Assembly (NCBI GenBank): GCA_032191485.1
Contig: JAVDOI010000138.1
Span: forward strand, 1 to 64,000
DNA length: 64,000 bases
Origin: Leptoclinus maculatus
Taxonomy: Eukaryota; Chordata; Actinopteri; Perciformes; Stichaeidae
Direction of reading: 5' to 3'
Under the pieces are notes generated by a model, which ran no database searches, was not told the DNA's origin, and saw only the letters and a program-made list of their open reading frames with translations. Shown piece by piece: positions 17,786-29,181 of the stretch (position 1 is its first letter; each line of letters opens with the position of its first letter). Made by a program: the position numbers and the translations under genes.

Positions 17786-19833
17786 GAGAGCTGTTGTTTA
17801 CTCTTTATTCTTATTTTGTGAATATGAAAAACAATCAGATGAGTCCCTTTAATGTTTAGTTCCTACATGGAGACCTGTGGACTAAAGTGGTAGTGTTCCT
17901 GTCCACGGTGGACCGGTCTCTGCTGGAGGATCTGGGTCTGTCCACGGTGGACCGGTCTCTGCTGGAGGATCTGGGTCTGTCCACGGTGGACCGGTCTCTG
18001 CTGGAGGATCTGGGTCTGTTCACGGTGGACCGGTCTCTGCTGGAGGATCTGGGTCTGTCCACGGTGGACCGGTCTCTGCTGGAGGATCTGGGTCTGTCCA
18101 CGGTGGACCGGTCTCTGCTGGAGTCTGAGCTGAAGGAGGTTCTGGTGAACCTGCATGAGTTCATCTGGTTTCACCAGAATCCGACCCGGTGGCTCCGATG
18201 ACGAGCATCAAGAATAACTCTATAGAAACAGACCATCTTCTCTCTGATGGTCTCTTTACTGATGGAGGTCTGATAGAGGATCAGGACTACACTGAGACTG
18301 GTTCATAGAGGATCAGGACTACACTGAGACTGGTTCATATAGAGGATCAGGACTACACTGAGACTGGTTCATATAGAGGATCAGGACTACACAGACTGGT
18401 TAATATAGAGGATCAGGACTACACTGAGACTGGTTCAGGACCAGTTAAAGGTTCCTCACTGTCACTTTAAATAAAGCACAGAGTTTATGTAGTTTATTTA
18501 CGACACACTAAGCAGCCGGTCACCTTGTAAGCGTCCACTCGGTCCTGTCCGGTGAAGCGGTTCAGCAGCTCTCTGCCGACCTGGACGCCCGTCACCGCCG
18601 CCAGAACCGTCCGGTCCTCGTCGGTCTGAGAGGACAACCAGCGCAGCAGCGCCACCTGCAGGAGGGAGGAGACGGTTAAAGAGGATCATTGTGACGCTGT
18701 TACAGGTTTAAACCAGAGGAGTCGTTGCTTCATGTGTTAAAGCTGCATTCTCTCTAGTGTCCACCAGGGGGCGACTCCTCTGGTTGTATAGAAGTCTATG
18801 AGAAAATGACTCTACTTCTCTCTTGATTTATTACCTCAGTAAACATTGTAAACATGAGTTTATGGTCTCAATCTCTAGTTTCAAGTCTTCTTCAATACAG
18901 CATGATGTTCATTTAGTACATTATGGTCCATTTAGAGTCAAACAGACCATAAAGCAGGGGATGCTTTAGGGGCGGGGCTACACTTTTGGACTTTATAACG
19001 CTCTGGAGTTATTGCAAATGTTTGGAATATAACTGTACACATAATATAATACTGATGTTCATCTGACTCTGTGAACAAACACCAGCTTTAAACACAACGA
19101 GGACAAATCAAATATATCTTTATAAACAGACCTCTGTATAGAATTATTGTTGTGATTTTATTTTTACATGAGCAAATATAATTTTGATAACCTCGGATCA
19201 GACGAATCCCAACATTATTTAAAATGTATTATTTCATGTATTTGATTGTATTGTTCTCAGTCTGTTTCTTCTTTCTGTCTTCACGTCATTAATGAAGTTC
19301 TCTTTAAACATTCACATAAAACTCATCTACGATTATTTATATTCAGAGCTGATTTAAACAGTAATCACACTTATAATCACGTTTAAAGTTAAATGTATTT
19401 TTAATAATCCACATTCATCTAAAAAAATGGCTGATATATAATATAATCATATATCTGGAGAAATTTAAATACAATAAAATATATATTATTTGACAAAGAA
19501 AAGTACCAGAATACACATTTTATGTTCTGCAAAGGTTTTCTAAAATCCCTTAATATATATTCTTATTGTCAGTTGTGTAATATCACAAAGTACTTCTATT
19601 TTATGTAAAATACTTCATCTCAGAGGTAATACTGCACTTTTTACTGCTCTTTATTTATCTGATAACTTTAGTCTGAAGTTACAGATTAATAGAAAAAACA
19701 ACAAACTAACACATTATTATAGATTAAACTGTATATAAAGTAATTAAAGTGATGAACACAGTAATAATAATAATGTTTTCTTTCTCACCTGCTGAAATAA
19801 CTGAGCGTTCGTCATTTCTCCTCCTGAGTTCAT
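17428..19833 (-). CDS. unrecognised small conserved-looking protein, 105 aa, 3 exons
   Basis: Exons 19833-19789, 18655-18524 and 17568-17428 join in phase 0 with good GT-AG sites: CAG/gtgaga; ctgcag acceptor; AAG/gtgacc; cctcag acceptor. The product begins MNSGGEMTNAQLFQQ, continues VALLRWLSSQTDEDRTVL, and ends KALETAPIF. It is mostly helical-looking, with no signal peptide, membrane segment or zinc motif. A second in-frame ATG at residue 7 is possible. Codon use is clean (G/C third positions) and unlike the flanking noise, and an AATAAA lies at the right distance, so I take it as a real gene. Its introns carry a TA microsatellite, a 39-nt and a 33-nt minisatellite and one family A repeat. 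A LINE is inserted about 250 bases upstream of the ATG. I could not place it in a family, so the function is unknown. Confidence 0.75.
17617..17780. repeat. TA microsatellite
   Basis: About 160 bases of TA repeat, interrupted by an inverted AACAAAATAT/ATATTTTGTT pair near 17693-17732, so the tract can fold on itself. The Tyr-Ile ORFs are artefacts. Confidence 0.97.
17900..18125. repeat. 39-nt minisatellite, open in frame
   Basis: About six units of a 39-base repeat. On the plus strand it reads STVDRSLLEDLGL per unit, flanked by an open frame from 17887 to 18201. The unit length is a multiple of three and lacks stops, so frames stay open on both strands. No splice sites or promoter support a gene, and it lies in intron 2 of the 105-aa gene, antisense to it. 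Confidence 0.9.
18265..18440. repeat. 33-nt tandem repeat
   Basis: About five units containing AGAGGATCAGGACTACACTGA and GACTGGTTCA, with small indels. Confidence 0.9.
18727..18986 (-). repeat. interspersed repeat family A, copy 2
   Basis: Reverse-complement copy of the element at 53265-53545, from CTTCATGTGTTAAAGCTGC through the GGGGCGGGGCTACAC end. It lies in intron 1 of the 105-aa gene. Confidence 0.9.
18990..19785. other. intron 1 remainder, A/T-rich
   Basis: No exon is seen. A dispersed AAGTACTT-rich segment occurs near 19590-19690. Confidence 0.5.
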
Positions 19834-20091
19834 GACGGAAAAAATGAAGAATTATCGACAAAAACACAAAAGTTATGATGAAATAAAACCTTCAGAAGTT
19901 CCTCTGTGACGGATAACAGAAGCTAAACTCCTTATTTTCACTGAAATATAACAAAACAAACAGATTATTCTGTCGGCGAGAGGAAAAACTCTCACTTCCT
20001 GTTTACATCACTTCTTCTTCGTTGGTGTCAGTTTGTGATTCTGACTCGCTGCTGCTGCCGCCACTCAGCGGTCACAACACGTACAACAGTT

Positions 20092-20156
20092 CTTCTTCTT
20101 CTTCTTCTTCTTCTTCTTCTTCTTCTTCTTCTTCTTCTTCTTCTTCTTCTTCTTCT
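20092..20156 (-). repeat. GAA/TTC microsatellite tail of the LINE
   Basis: About 21 TTC units lie exactly between the LINE 3' end and one copy of the target-site duplication, so they are best read as the element's own 3' tail. The polyserine and polyleucine ORFs are artefacts. Confidence 0.9.
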
Positions 20157-20238
20157 GTGGTTTTTAACGGCAGCTTGCATCCTTTTTTGGTGCATTACTG
20201 CCATCTTCCGGTTTCAGTCACTTCTATGTTCCCAACTA

Positions 20239-23200
20239 CTACATTTTCCCCATCAGACCAGTTTCTCTCAAAACATGTCTAAAGCACCTTCTTCCCAGAC
20301 TACCAGATCCCCACTCTATTATATTATTCAACTCTCTTCCTCTCATCCCTAGTCTCTGCATTTCTCTCATCATGACCCTTCTTTCTGAGCTGTGTCTACT
20401 ACAGGAGGTGATGGCATGTTGTACAGTCTCACAGAGACCGGTTGGATGCTTCCCTATCATGTGTAGTGTGCTGCGTAGGTTGCTGTGTCCTATTCTTACT
20501 CTTGATATTGTAACCTCTTCTCTCCTGTTTCCTCCCCTGTATCTTACTCTGCTCACTTTACTCTGAATTGAATGTAGATGTCTCCCCCTAGTCTCCTGGT
20601 CCCATTGTTGTTGACATACTTTGTTAATATTTTTCCTGATGATGCCCTTTCCCTCTGCTTTGGATAACTTGATACTGATGTCTACTTTGTTTTCCTTTAT
20701 TGCTTGTTTGGCTAGTTTGTCCACTTTTTAATTTCCTCTGATACCTACATGGGCCGGTACCCATATAAATACGACTTCAGTGCCTCGTTCTATTTCTCTA
20801 GAGTGCTTTGACATTATTTGTATTAACATATCTTGTCTAGTGTTGGACACACCTGACTTCAGACTAGCGAGTGCAGACATGGAGTCACTGCAAATAAGGA
20901 CTTAGCCTGGTCTGTGTTGGTCAACCCACTCTAGTGCCAAAAGAATTGCATACAATTCAACTGTATACACAGCTAAAAAATTCGAAGTGCGTTTAAATAT
21001 TTCAAATTCATGACTATGAACTGCAACAGCCGATCCTGTTTTGTCTGTATCTGGATCTTTTGATCCATCGGTAAAAACATGCACATGTTCTGGGTATACT
21101 TTATCTGTGTACTCATAGAACTCACTCACTAAATCAGTATTTTCCCGTCTTACCTTAATTTGCTGCAACTCCATGTCCACCTCTGTTTCTTTAAGCATCC
21201 ACACCGGAGTTATTGTCCTAACGACAGTAGAGCAAAGCTCTATATCAGAGACTCCTAGACTTCTTGCTGTTGCTTCTCCTATCCAGCCAAAACTTGTCTT
21301 TGGTACTTTATGTCTTTCCCAACATGCCTGTAATACTTTTTTAGTTGGGTGATTATCTTCATGACCTCTCAGATTTATCCAATAATTAACCAACAGTTGT
21401 TTTCTGTGAAGAACACAATGTCATTTCTCCTGTCTCTACTTGGACGGCGCACACAGGTGATGTTCTTACTGCTCCTATACAAACTCTGAGGGCCCTGGTC
21501 TGGATAACATCTAGCTGTTTAAGTGGTTTCTGCTGCTGAACCATATGCTCTACTACTATAATCTAATCTGGATTTAATTAGAGCTTTGTAGATGTGGATC
21601 AGGGATGAAACCTCTGCTCCCCAGTCCATCCCTACCAGACACCTCATTACATTTAGAACCTTTTTACACTTATCACTAACATTTTTAATGTGGTCTTTCC
21701 ATGTTAATCTGCTGTCAAAGTGTACTCCTAAAAACAGAAATGACTCGACTATTTCTAACTTGTTTCCATACAGATTCAGCTGAAAGTTTCCTTAGTTCTC
21801 CGTCTCGTAAAGAACATTACTTTAGTTTTTTCCGATGAGAATTTAAATCCCCATTTCTTCCCCCATATTTCAACTTGTTTTATCCCTTCTTGCAGTTTTT
21901 TAACAATATGCTCCAACTTTCTTCCTTTTTTCCATAAGGCCCCATCATCTGCAAATAATGACCTTCCCATATCTGGTGAGACCGTTCCAAAGATGTCATT
22001 TATTGCCATTGAGAATAATAAAGGACTTACCACACTCCCTTGTGGAGTCCCATTTCCTTGACCTTTCAACCCCTACTTTTACCTGATAGTTCTTTTATTT
22101 AAAAAGTCCATTATCCAATTAAACAGTTTTCCCCTGATTCCCATTTGGTGCATTTTAATCAAAAGACCTTCCCTCCATAGCATATCATAAGCCTTTTCTA
22201 CAGTTTCTTTATGAACCTGAGCCTTTCTTACCTCATCTTCTAGACATGACATTGCATCCAGGGTTCCCCTCCCTTTCCTAAATCCACTCTGACACCCGAC
22301 TAATATCTGTTGTTTCTCTAAGTAATACATTAATCTTTCGTTTACCATGCGTTCCATAAGTTTACATATATGTGACGTTAGGGCAATTGGTCTATAATTT
22401 GATGGGTTACTTGCATCTTTCCCTGGCTTCCTTATGGGGACAATAATGGCCTCCTTCCACCTTGCTGGTATGTTACCTTCCTCCCACACTTTATTATACA
22501 ATGTTAGTAACTTATTCAGCCCATCTCCACTTAATTGCTTTACCATAATATAACATATTTCATCATTTCCTGGGGCAGTCATTCCAGCTTCAGCAACTGC
22601 TCTTTTTAACTCCCCCATTGTAAACGGCACACTCAATTCATCGTCAGTATTCTCCTTCTTCCTCAAGGCCTCCCTATTTTAAAATCTTGTTTCCTCTCTA
22701 GTTCGTTTTCCTTCGTCAGACACATTGTTATTGTATCTTTACAAAAGCATGAACCAATGTCTCCGCTTTCTCTTTATCAGTCAGCGCTACTTCTTCTCCA
22801 GTTGTCAGCACAGGATAACTCCACTCTCTTCTGTCCCCTCCCATCTTTATAATCATCCCCCACACTTCTCCTACTGGGGTTGTATTTACAACTGTGTCAC
22901 AAAACTTCCTCCAATATGTCCTTTCTGCCTTATTGTCTTTCTCACTAACGCCTGAGCCTTTTTGAACTGTATCAGATACTGAAAGTTATGAGTTCTTTTC
23001 ATTAACTTAAATGCCCTGTTTCTATTTCTAATTGTCTCTTTACAAGTATTGTTCCACCATGGTTCTGCTTTTCTGCTTGTTTTTCCTTTACTCTTTGGGA
23101 TCGATTCTAGCGCAGCTGTCATAATTCCTTCTGTTATCATATCATTTAGAGTTTCTATAGGCATATCATCATTAATCTTACTCAGACGACCATCACTCTC

Positions 23201-24380
23201 TTCCTTAAATCTCTTCCAGTTGGCTTTCCCAAAAACCCATTTTCCATCCCTGTCTTCTTCCGTTACTGCTGTATGAATATTTATTTGACAGACTATCGGG
23301 TAGTGATCACTGCCTGTGGTTCCTTCATGATACGCTTTCACACACTGCAGCAATGTTATTAGACACTAGTGTTAGGTCTAGTACAGACTCCTTGATATTA
23401 ATCCTTGTCTTACTTCCATCATTTAGACTAAATTCCTTTCATCCAGTAGTTCTTCTGTGGTTTGACCATTCCCATCAGTTGTCCCACTCCCCCATAATGT
23501 GTTATGTGCATTGAAGTCCCCACACCATACTATCCTTACCCTATCTTGTCCTTCTATTTCTTCCAATTTTCTTTTTCTATTTTTTTCTTTTTCTATTTTC
23601 TTTTTCTATTTTCAGACATGGATTATAATAATTCACTACCACACATTCCTTCCTTTCAGCCCACACTTCCACTACCACATACTCCATTTCTTGCCCTATA
23701 CCCAGTACTCTATGGGGAATCCCTTGTTTTATAAAAGTAACACAGCCCCCCCCTTGTCCTTCTTTCCTATCTCGTCTAATTGCTACATATCCATAGATTA
23801 CAAAGTCCAGGTTTGGTTTTAACCATGATTCTTGTCTGCACAAAACATCTGGTTTCTCCCGTCTGCTATCGATACATTTCTTAAACTCCTGTCCATTGGA
23901 AACTAAACTTCTAGTATTCCATTGAAGTATCAACATTATTATCACCAATACATGTTTCTTGGCTTGCCTGTACACTAAGATTGTCTCTTACTTTCTCCCA
24001 TTTTAAACCTATCATATCAAGATGATGTACTGCTGCTTTAACTATTATTTGAATCCGTTCAGTCTTAGATTTAACCTCAGCAGTTGCGTTTATCACCCCT
24101 GCTGTGAAAGTCACCAGCTTCTCCTCCTCTGCCCATACCTCCCTGCTCTTATCGTTTCTTTCTGCCTCCACTGTCATTTGCCCTTTGACTGCTTCTCCTG
24201 CCTCACCAACTTAACTGCTTCTGCATCAGTTACATTTCCTTTCCTTCTTGTTTGTTGGACTTCCACCTCTCGTCTCATTGCTTCACATCCCCAATATGCA
24301 ACGCTATGTTTCCCCCCCACAGTTGCAGCACTTTGGCTGGACTCCTCCTCCACACTTCCCATACTCCTGTTCTCCTCCAC
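20239..24380 (-). pseudogene. LINE ORF2 remnant: endonuclease, RT, RNase H
   Basis: The open pieces are 23975-23577 (endonuclease N-terminal half), 23353-22886 (endonuclease/RT linker), 22666-22079 (RT fingers and palm), 22069-21776 (RT palm with FADD in place of the more usual YADD), 21393-20902 (RNase H) and 20724-20239 (tail). They are separated by stops and frameshifts. The RT motif A neighbourhood (EKAYDMLWREGLL) seems to lack the residues normally just before it, suggesting a small deletion. ORF1 zinc-knuckle sequence lies just upstream. Described as a broken copy only. Confidence 0.85.
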
Positions 24381-24411
24381 ACCTGGCTCATGGGTTTAGG
24401 CGTATATTCCC

Positions 24412-25047
24412 TTACTTTGTATTTAATAAATCCAAAATATAGCTCCATTGGTCTTTTGTATCAAATTCTACCAGGATTGTTTCAGTTTCCTTTTCCTCTC
24501 CTCCTCTTGTCATTCTCTTAGTACTCTTAACTGCTCTGTTACGTATTCGTAAGTTGTCAACCAGTTCCTTCATACTAACACTCAGAGGCACTCCAGATAT
24601 CACTCCCCTGCCGCCATTGGGCCTCTGCTCTCCCACTTTAACAACTCTAAGCACCTTGATTTTTCCAACCATGGTAAGCGTCTTTACCTTATCTATTTGT
24701 GCATCGCTGTTGCATCCAATTAAGAGGTTTCCATCTCCCAAGCTCCTTGCATATTTCACTTCTCCGACATGTGCTCTGATTATTTTGGTCAGTTTTAACA
24801 GGTCTATTTTCTTTACTCCTCCTTCTCCTTCAAACCGTATCACTACATTTAACATTTCCGCCTTTGGTTCTCCCCCGTCCTCTTCACTCTCAGTTTCACC
24901 CAACCTTGATTCACTCTTTTTCTTTCTCTTACGACCCCCCGACTCCTTCCCTACTTCTTTCCACTCACTCTCCTTCCCATTTGTCTCTTCCTCACTTAGC
25001 TCCATGTTATCACTATACCCTTCTTGCCCTGCCATCCTGACCGGCAA
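24412..25047 (-). pseudogene. LINE ORF1 (gag-like) N-terminal part
   Basis: A 211-residue open frame begins MPVRMAGQEGYSDNMELS. It has a Lys/Glu-rich region (about 20-60) followed by a folded-looking part (LNVVIRFEGEGGVKKIDLLK onward). It is interrupted before the CCHC knuckles, which continue in another frame near 24380. The plus-strand ORF over the same bases is a shadow. Confidence 0.75.
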
Positions 25048-25295
25048 GAAATACGTGTAAGAACACCGTTCCGGACCTATACAGGCCGTCGGTCGGTATT
25101 CTCACAGAGTACTTCCACAGCCAAGTCTAGATGTCAGCAAATCCAAAGGAAAAGTTAAATTCCTTCAGCTTAATTGTTTGTCCAATACAACCTCTTCGCT
25201 CAGTAACAAAACTCAAGCCACGTCTCCTGTCGCTCCTCCTCTCATGTACAACAGTTACTTCAGTAGAAGCAGTAAAAGTACTCCATTTAATAGTA

Positions 25296-25353
25296 AGGAC
25301 ACGAGGACACAAGGACACAAGGACACAAGGACACGAGGACACGAGGACACACA
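25296..25353. repeat. 9-nt GGACACAAG/GGACACGAG tandem repeat
   Basis: About six units, directly right of the LINE insertion. Confidence 0.9.
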
Positions 25354-25439
25354 TAACTAATAACTAATAAAGACACACAGTATTCATCACTGTAGAGGTG
25401 TTTTCTCTCTGTATACTGTTACCTCTTTAACAAACTGCA

Positions 25440-25718
25440 TTGAGTATTTATACTGTGTTCTGTGGTATTTATACTGTGTTCTGTGGTATTTATACTGTGT
25501 TCTGTGGTATTTATACTGTGTTCTGTGGTATTTATACTGTGTTCTGTGGTATTTATACTGTGCTCTGTGGTATTTATACTGTGTTCTGTGGTATTTATAC
25601 TGTGTTCTGTGGTATTTATACTGTTTCTGTGGTATTTATACTGTGTTCTGTGGTATTTATACTGTGTTCTGTGGTATTTATACTGTGTTCTGTGGTATTT
25701 ATACTGTGTTCTGTGTCC
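25440..25718. repeat. 21-nt minisatellite
   Basis: About 13 units of TATTTATACTGTGTTCTGTGG. The unit has no stop codon on plus and is a multiple of three, so it makes repeating Tyr-Thr-Val-Phe ORFs that are not genes. Confidence 0.97.
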
Positions 25719-25719
25719 T

Positions 25720-26255
25720 GTTTATAAGCGCAGGACTGATTTCTACCGGTGGAATGCGATCGTCTTATTCATGAATTATTTGCGTCTGTACGTTTTTAAA
25801 TTGTGACTGTGACGTCATCATTAAATAACCCAGAATATGATTATTGTTTCTCTTAAATGATAAAACTCATCAAACACTCAGGAATGATCCGCCTCACGTG
25901 ACTGAATGAAATGATGATCAATGATGTAAAAAGCTCTCTCTCACTTTAATTGTTTCATAATAAAGTTATTGAGGGAAACATCAGATCATGAAAACACAAA
26001 TCTTTATAATAAATGAAGAAAGTTGTTTGTGGTCCTTTTGTTGTTCAGACTACAATGAACAATATTTAAACCAGACGGTGAATCAGAAAACTAATCAAAT
26101 ATAAACTAGAGTTTATTCTGTGATCTGTCTTCACTCTGGTGTTAAACTCAGTCAGTCAGTCCGATCGGCTGCAGCGTCCAATCACATCACAGATGAACAC
26201 TGAGGGGGCGTGTCCGCCGTTAAAACACTTCCAAGGTAACATCCGGAGTCTCCCA
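25720..26255. other. intergenic, nothing supported
   Basis: A/T-rich sequence with no repeat or coding signal that I can support. Confidence 0.4.
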
Positions 26256-26256
26256 G

Positions 26257-27473
26257 GCCAAATCCCAATGTCCCCCCTAAACCCTAAGCCCTGAACCCTC
26301 AAGGACTTACTGACGTCACCTGGTGAGTGGTTGAGTGTGAGAGACTGTGAGGGCTTGAGATGGTGTAAATAGGAATGGGACAACACTTTGCTGCAACATA
26401 TCACGTTACCATGAAAACAACAAAAAATATGATGTATAATTGTAGGTATTTATTTTATACATTGTACTCCCTGATTTGAACGTCTTCAGGCTCTTTCCTC
26501 ACAAAATGAGGTCATTTCATTTAATCTATTTACTCGTTTTTGTCAAAACAGCTTCAACGACAAAATCAAATATTTGACGAATAAATAAATAAATATCTTC
26601 TGATTTCATGTTTATTTTTTGTTCCATCTTTAACCCTGAATGTTTCTGAGTACATTTATTATGACAGGCTGAACACACGTGAGCCGTCCTCTTTGTTTAC
26701 CTTTTGTTTTACGTCTCCATGCGTCCACTGGTTACCCCGTGTTTAACGTCACATTGCAATGATTTGTGGGTAATTCCCTTAGGCTAAGTCAGCATACCAT
26801 GCTGACTTACGGAAAGGGTTCATAAAGGGCTCAAGATGTCTGCAAGAGAGCCTCAAACACTCGATGATTTGACAGTGGGACAGCCCTAAACCCTCACGGA
26901 CTTCGCGGGAGCGCGCCTCAAAGTCCGTGAGTCCGTAAGGGGGGACATTGGGATTTGGCCATGCTGACTTAGCCTCAGGGAATTACCCACAATTCATTGC
27001 AATGTGACGTTAAACACGGGGTAACCAGTGGAGACGTGAAACAAAAGGTGAACAAAGAGGACGGCTCACGTGTTCAGCCTGGAGTATTACATGTACTCAG
27101 AAACATTAAGGGTTAAAGATGGAACACATAATAAACATGAAATCAGAATATTTATTCATTTATTCATCAAATATTTGATTTTGTCTTTGAAGCTGTTTTG
27201 ACAAAAATAGATGATATGAAGTGACCTCATCTTGTGAGGAAAGAGCCTGAAGACGTTCAAATCAGGAAGTACAACGTATGAAATAAATACACATAATTAT
27301 ACATCATATTATTGATGTTTCCATGGTAACGTGATATGTCCCGTTCATATTCACACCATCTCAAGTCCTCACAGTCTCTCACACTCGACCACTCACCAGG
27401 GGACCTCAGTGAGTCCTTGAGGGTTCAGGGTTCAGGGTTCAGGGTTCAGGGGGGACACTGGGATTGGGATTTG
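26257..27473. mobile_element. long inverted-repeat (foldback) element
   Basis: The left arm (about 26257-26795) and right arm (about 26961-27473) are inverted copies around a 165-base loop, with visibly high identity plus indels. Matching landmarks include GTTACCCCGTGTTTAACGTC, CTGATTTGAACGTCTTCAGG, AAATCAAATATTTGA and the outer end CAAATCCCAATG. The last 23 bases of the loop (26938-26960) are an exact reverse complement of the left outer end (26257-26279), so the loop holds a nested or partial second element end. No transposase was seen, so this is a non-autonomous element. Superfamily not determined; no clear target-site duplication was found. Confidence 0.88.
27424..27452. repeat. GGGTTCA heptamer run
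   Basis: About four GGGTTCA units near the right end of the foldback element. The left end has single CCCTAAACCC/CCCTGAACCC-type words, so the run expanded on one side only. Confidence 0.85.
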
Positions 27474-27552
27474 TCATTTCCTCACTCCTCGCTGGAACCG
27501 GAAGTTGTTCTGCTCCATATTGGTGGCCGTCTTAAAGCTCTTATTTCTGCTC

Positions 27553-28048
27553 CGAGGAGAGAGGAGAGAGGAGAGAGGAGAGAGGAGAGGGGAGAGGGGA
27601 GGGAGGAGGGAGGAGAGAGGAGAGAGGAGAGAGGAGAGAGGAGAGAGGAGAGAGGAGAGAGGAGAGGGGAGAGGGGAGAGGGGAGAGAGGAGAGAGGAGA
27701 GAGGAGGGAGGAGAGAGGAGAGAGGAGAGGGGAGAGGGGAGGGAGGAGAGAGGAGAGAGGAGAGAGGAGAGAGGAGAGAGGAGAGAGGAGAGGGGAGAGA
27801 GGAGAGAGGAGAGAGGAGAGAGGAGAGGGGAGAGAGGAGAGAGGAGAGAGGAGAGAGGAGAGAGGAGAGAGGAGAGAGGAGAGAGGAGAGGGGAGAGAGG
27901 AGAGAGGAGAGAGGAGAGAGGAGAGAGGAGAGGGGAGAGAGGAGAGAGGAGAGAGGAGAGAGGAGAGAGGAGAGAGGAGAGAGGAGAGAGGAGAGAGGAG
28001 AGCGGAGAGAGGAGAGAGGAGAGAGGAGAGAGGAGAGAGGAGAGCGGA
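27553..28048. repeat. GAGAGGA purine tract
   Basis: About 500 bases of purine-only sequence on the plus strand built from a 7-base GGAGAGA unit with GGGG and GGGA variants. ORFs on both strands (Arg/Glu/Gly or Ser/Leu/Pro) are artefacts. A polypurine mirror of this length can form triplex DNA. Confidence 0.97.
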
Positions 28049-28227
28049 AGGATCTCTGAGGAGACATGAGTGAGGACGCACAAGAACAGCCTTCCAGGAA
28101 GTGTTTTCACAGTTGACACGCCCCCTGATTGTTCATCAGTCATGTGATATTCATATTGGAGACTACAGACTCCCTCAGAGACCAGCAACACTGGACTTTG
28201 GTTGGAATGTACAAAATACAAACCAGT

Positions 28228-28233
28228 TTTATT
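28228..28233 (-). terminator. poly(A) signal for the NLR gene
   Basis: TTTATT on plus is AATAAA on minus. It gives the NLR transcript a 3' UTR of about 950 bases (28215-29181), in which no other feature was seen. Confidence 0.45.
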
Positions 28234-29181
28234 TGGTTTATACAATAAAAACATTAAAGGTTACAGAAACAGATCATGTAAAAAGTAAAGAAAATAAAAC
28301 CTCAAAAGTTCAGATCACCAATAAGCCTCGTCAGAAATCACACATTAATACATGAATGAACTGAAACATGATCATCATTAAATGAACACATGATGAGAAT
28401 GAACAGTTAAATCATGACACATTCTGAGTTATAATATCTTCATTGAATAAACAGCTGAGTTGGTTCTTGATCAGTAGTTTGGTTCAAACTTCTTTTGTCT
28501 CTTTTGATTTGTTTCTCTGAGTTTCATCAAACGAGCACACAGTCAGTGATGAATGAAGTCAAAGTGAACAACACGACGTGAAGAATGAAGCTGGATTTAA
28601 CTAATCCTTCATTTTATACACTGTTCTGATGGATTTGGACATTTCTGCTTTGACGTGATGTTTATGTGCTTTATTATCTAGAATCATCCAAAACTTTGAT
28701 TTCTTTTGATTTCAACGTCACTTCTCAAAGTTTGTTCATTTGTTCCACGATGATCAAAGAAGATGAATTTAGTTTGTTCAAATCAAAACAACTCTTTACA
28801 ACTTGTGGTTCTTTTTCCACAGATGCTGAATGTGATCCAGAAAGACTCTTGTTTGACATTCGGAGGTTTTTCTGAACACAAACAAATGTTTCAAGACAAC
28901 AAAGTTCAGTTTTCTACACAAAGTAAAAGATGTTTCACAGCTTCTCTCAGACAACACATCATCTCAGGTCATTACATGGACCTCGCTCAGCTCTTCACAC
29001 ATCCATCTGCAACAACACAAGTCCCAGAGAGTTCTCAACCCCCCAGAGTCCAGACCAGCTCAGGTACCCCTCACCTGCTGCAACTGCATCTACAACCACT
29101 GAGAGATCAGGTTGGTACTAACTAACATCAGCTGTGTGTGATCCTGTACACACTGAACTATCTGGTCAGCAGAGAGAAGGT

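Larger units (their letters stand above)
20081..25256 (-). mobile_element. decayed I/Nimb-like LINE with 11-bp target-site duplication
   Basis: This non-LTR retrotransposon lies on the minus strand. From its 5' end: ORF1 N-terminal region (25047-24412) with a charged Lys/Glu-rich head; a CCHC-knuckle part (GGKHSVAYWGC at about 24380-24280); an APE-type endonuclease (LQWNTRSLVSNGQEF at about 23930, then QESWLKP); reverse transcriptase (KPGKDASNPSNYRPIALTS, SGFRKGRGT, GNGTPQGSVVSPLLF, FADDGALWK); an RNase H domain (HVFTDGSKDPDTDKTGSAVA near 21090); and a C-terminal tail with RIGHSNLR. RNase H after RT points to the I/Nimb group. The reading frame is broken in at least five places, so it is inactive. 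GTACAACAGTT occurs at both 20081-20091 and 25246-25256. The 3' end is a GAA tail on the element strand (20092-20156). Confidence 0.9.

Noticed and set aside
24554..25060. 168-codon plus-strand Ser/Pro-rich frame
   Set aside because: Antisense shadow of the LINE ORF1 remnant.
25440..25806. Repeating Tyr-Thr-Val-Phe-Cys-Gly-Ile frame that looks like a membrane protein
   Set aside because: Product of a 21-nt tandem repeat. No promoter, splice sites or non-repeat domain.
27336..28254. Long Arg/Glu and Ser/Leu/Pro frames on both strands
   Set aside because: They are translations of the GAGAGGA purine tract. Frames are open on both strands because the unit has no stops.
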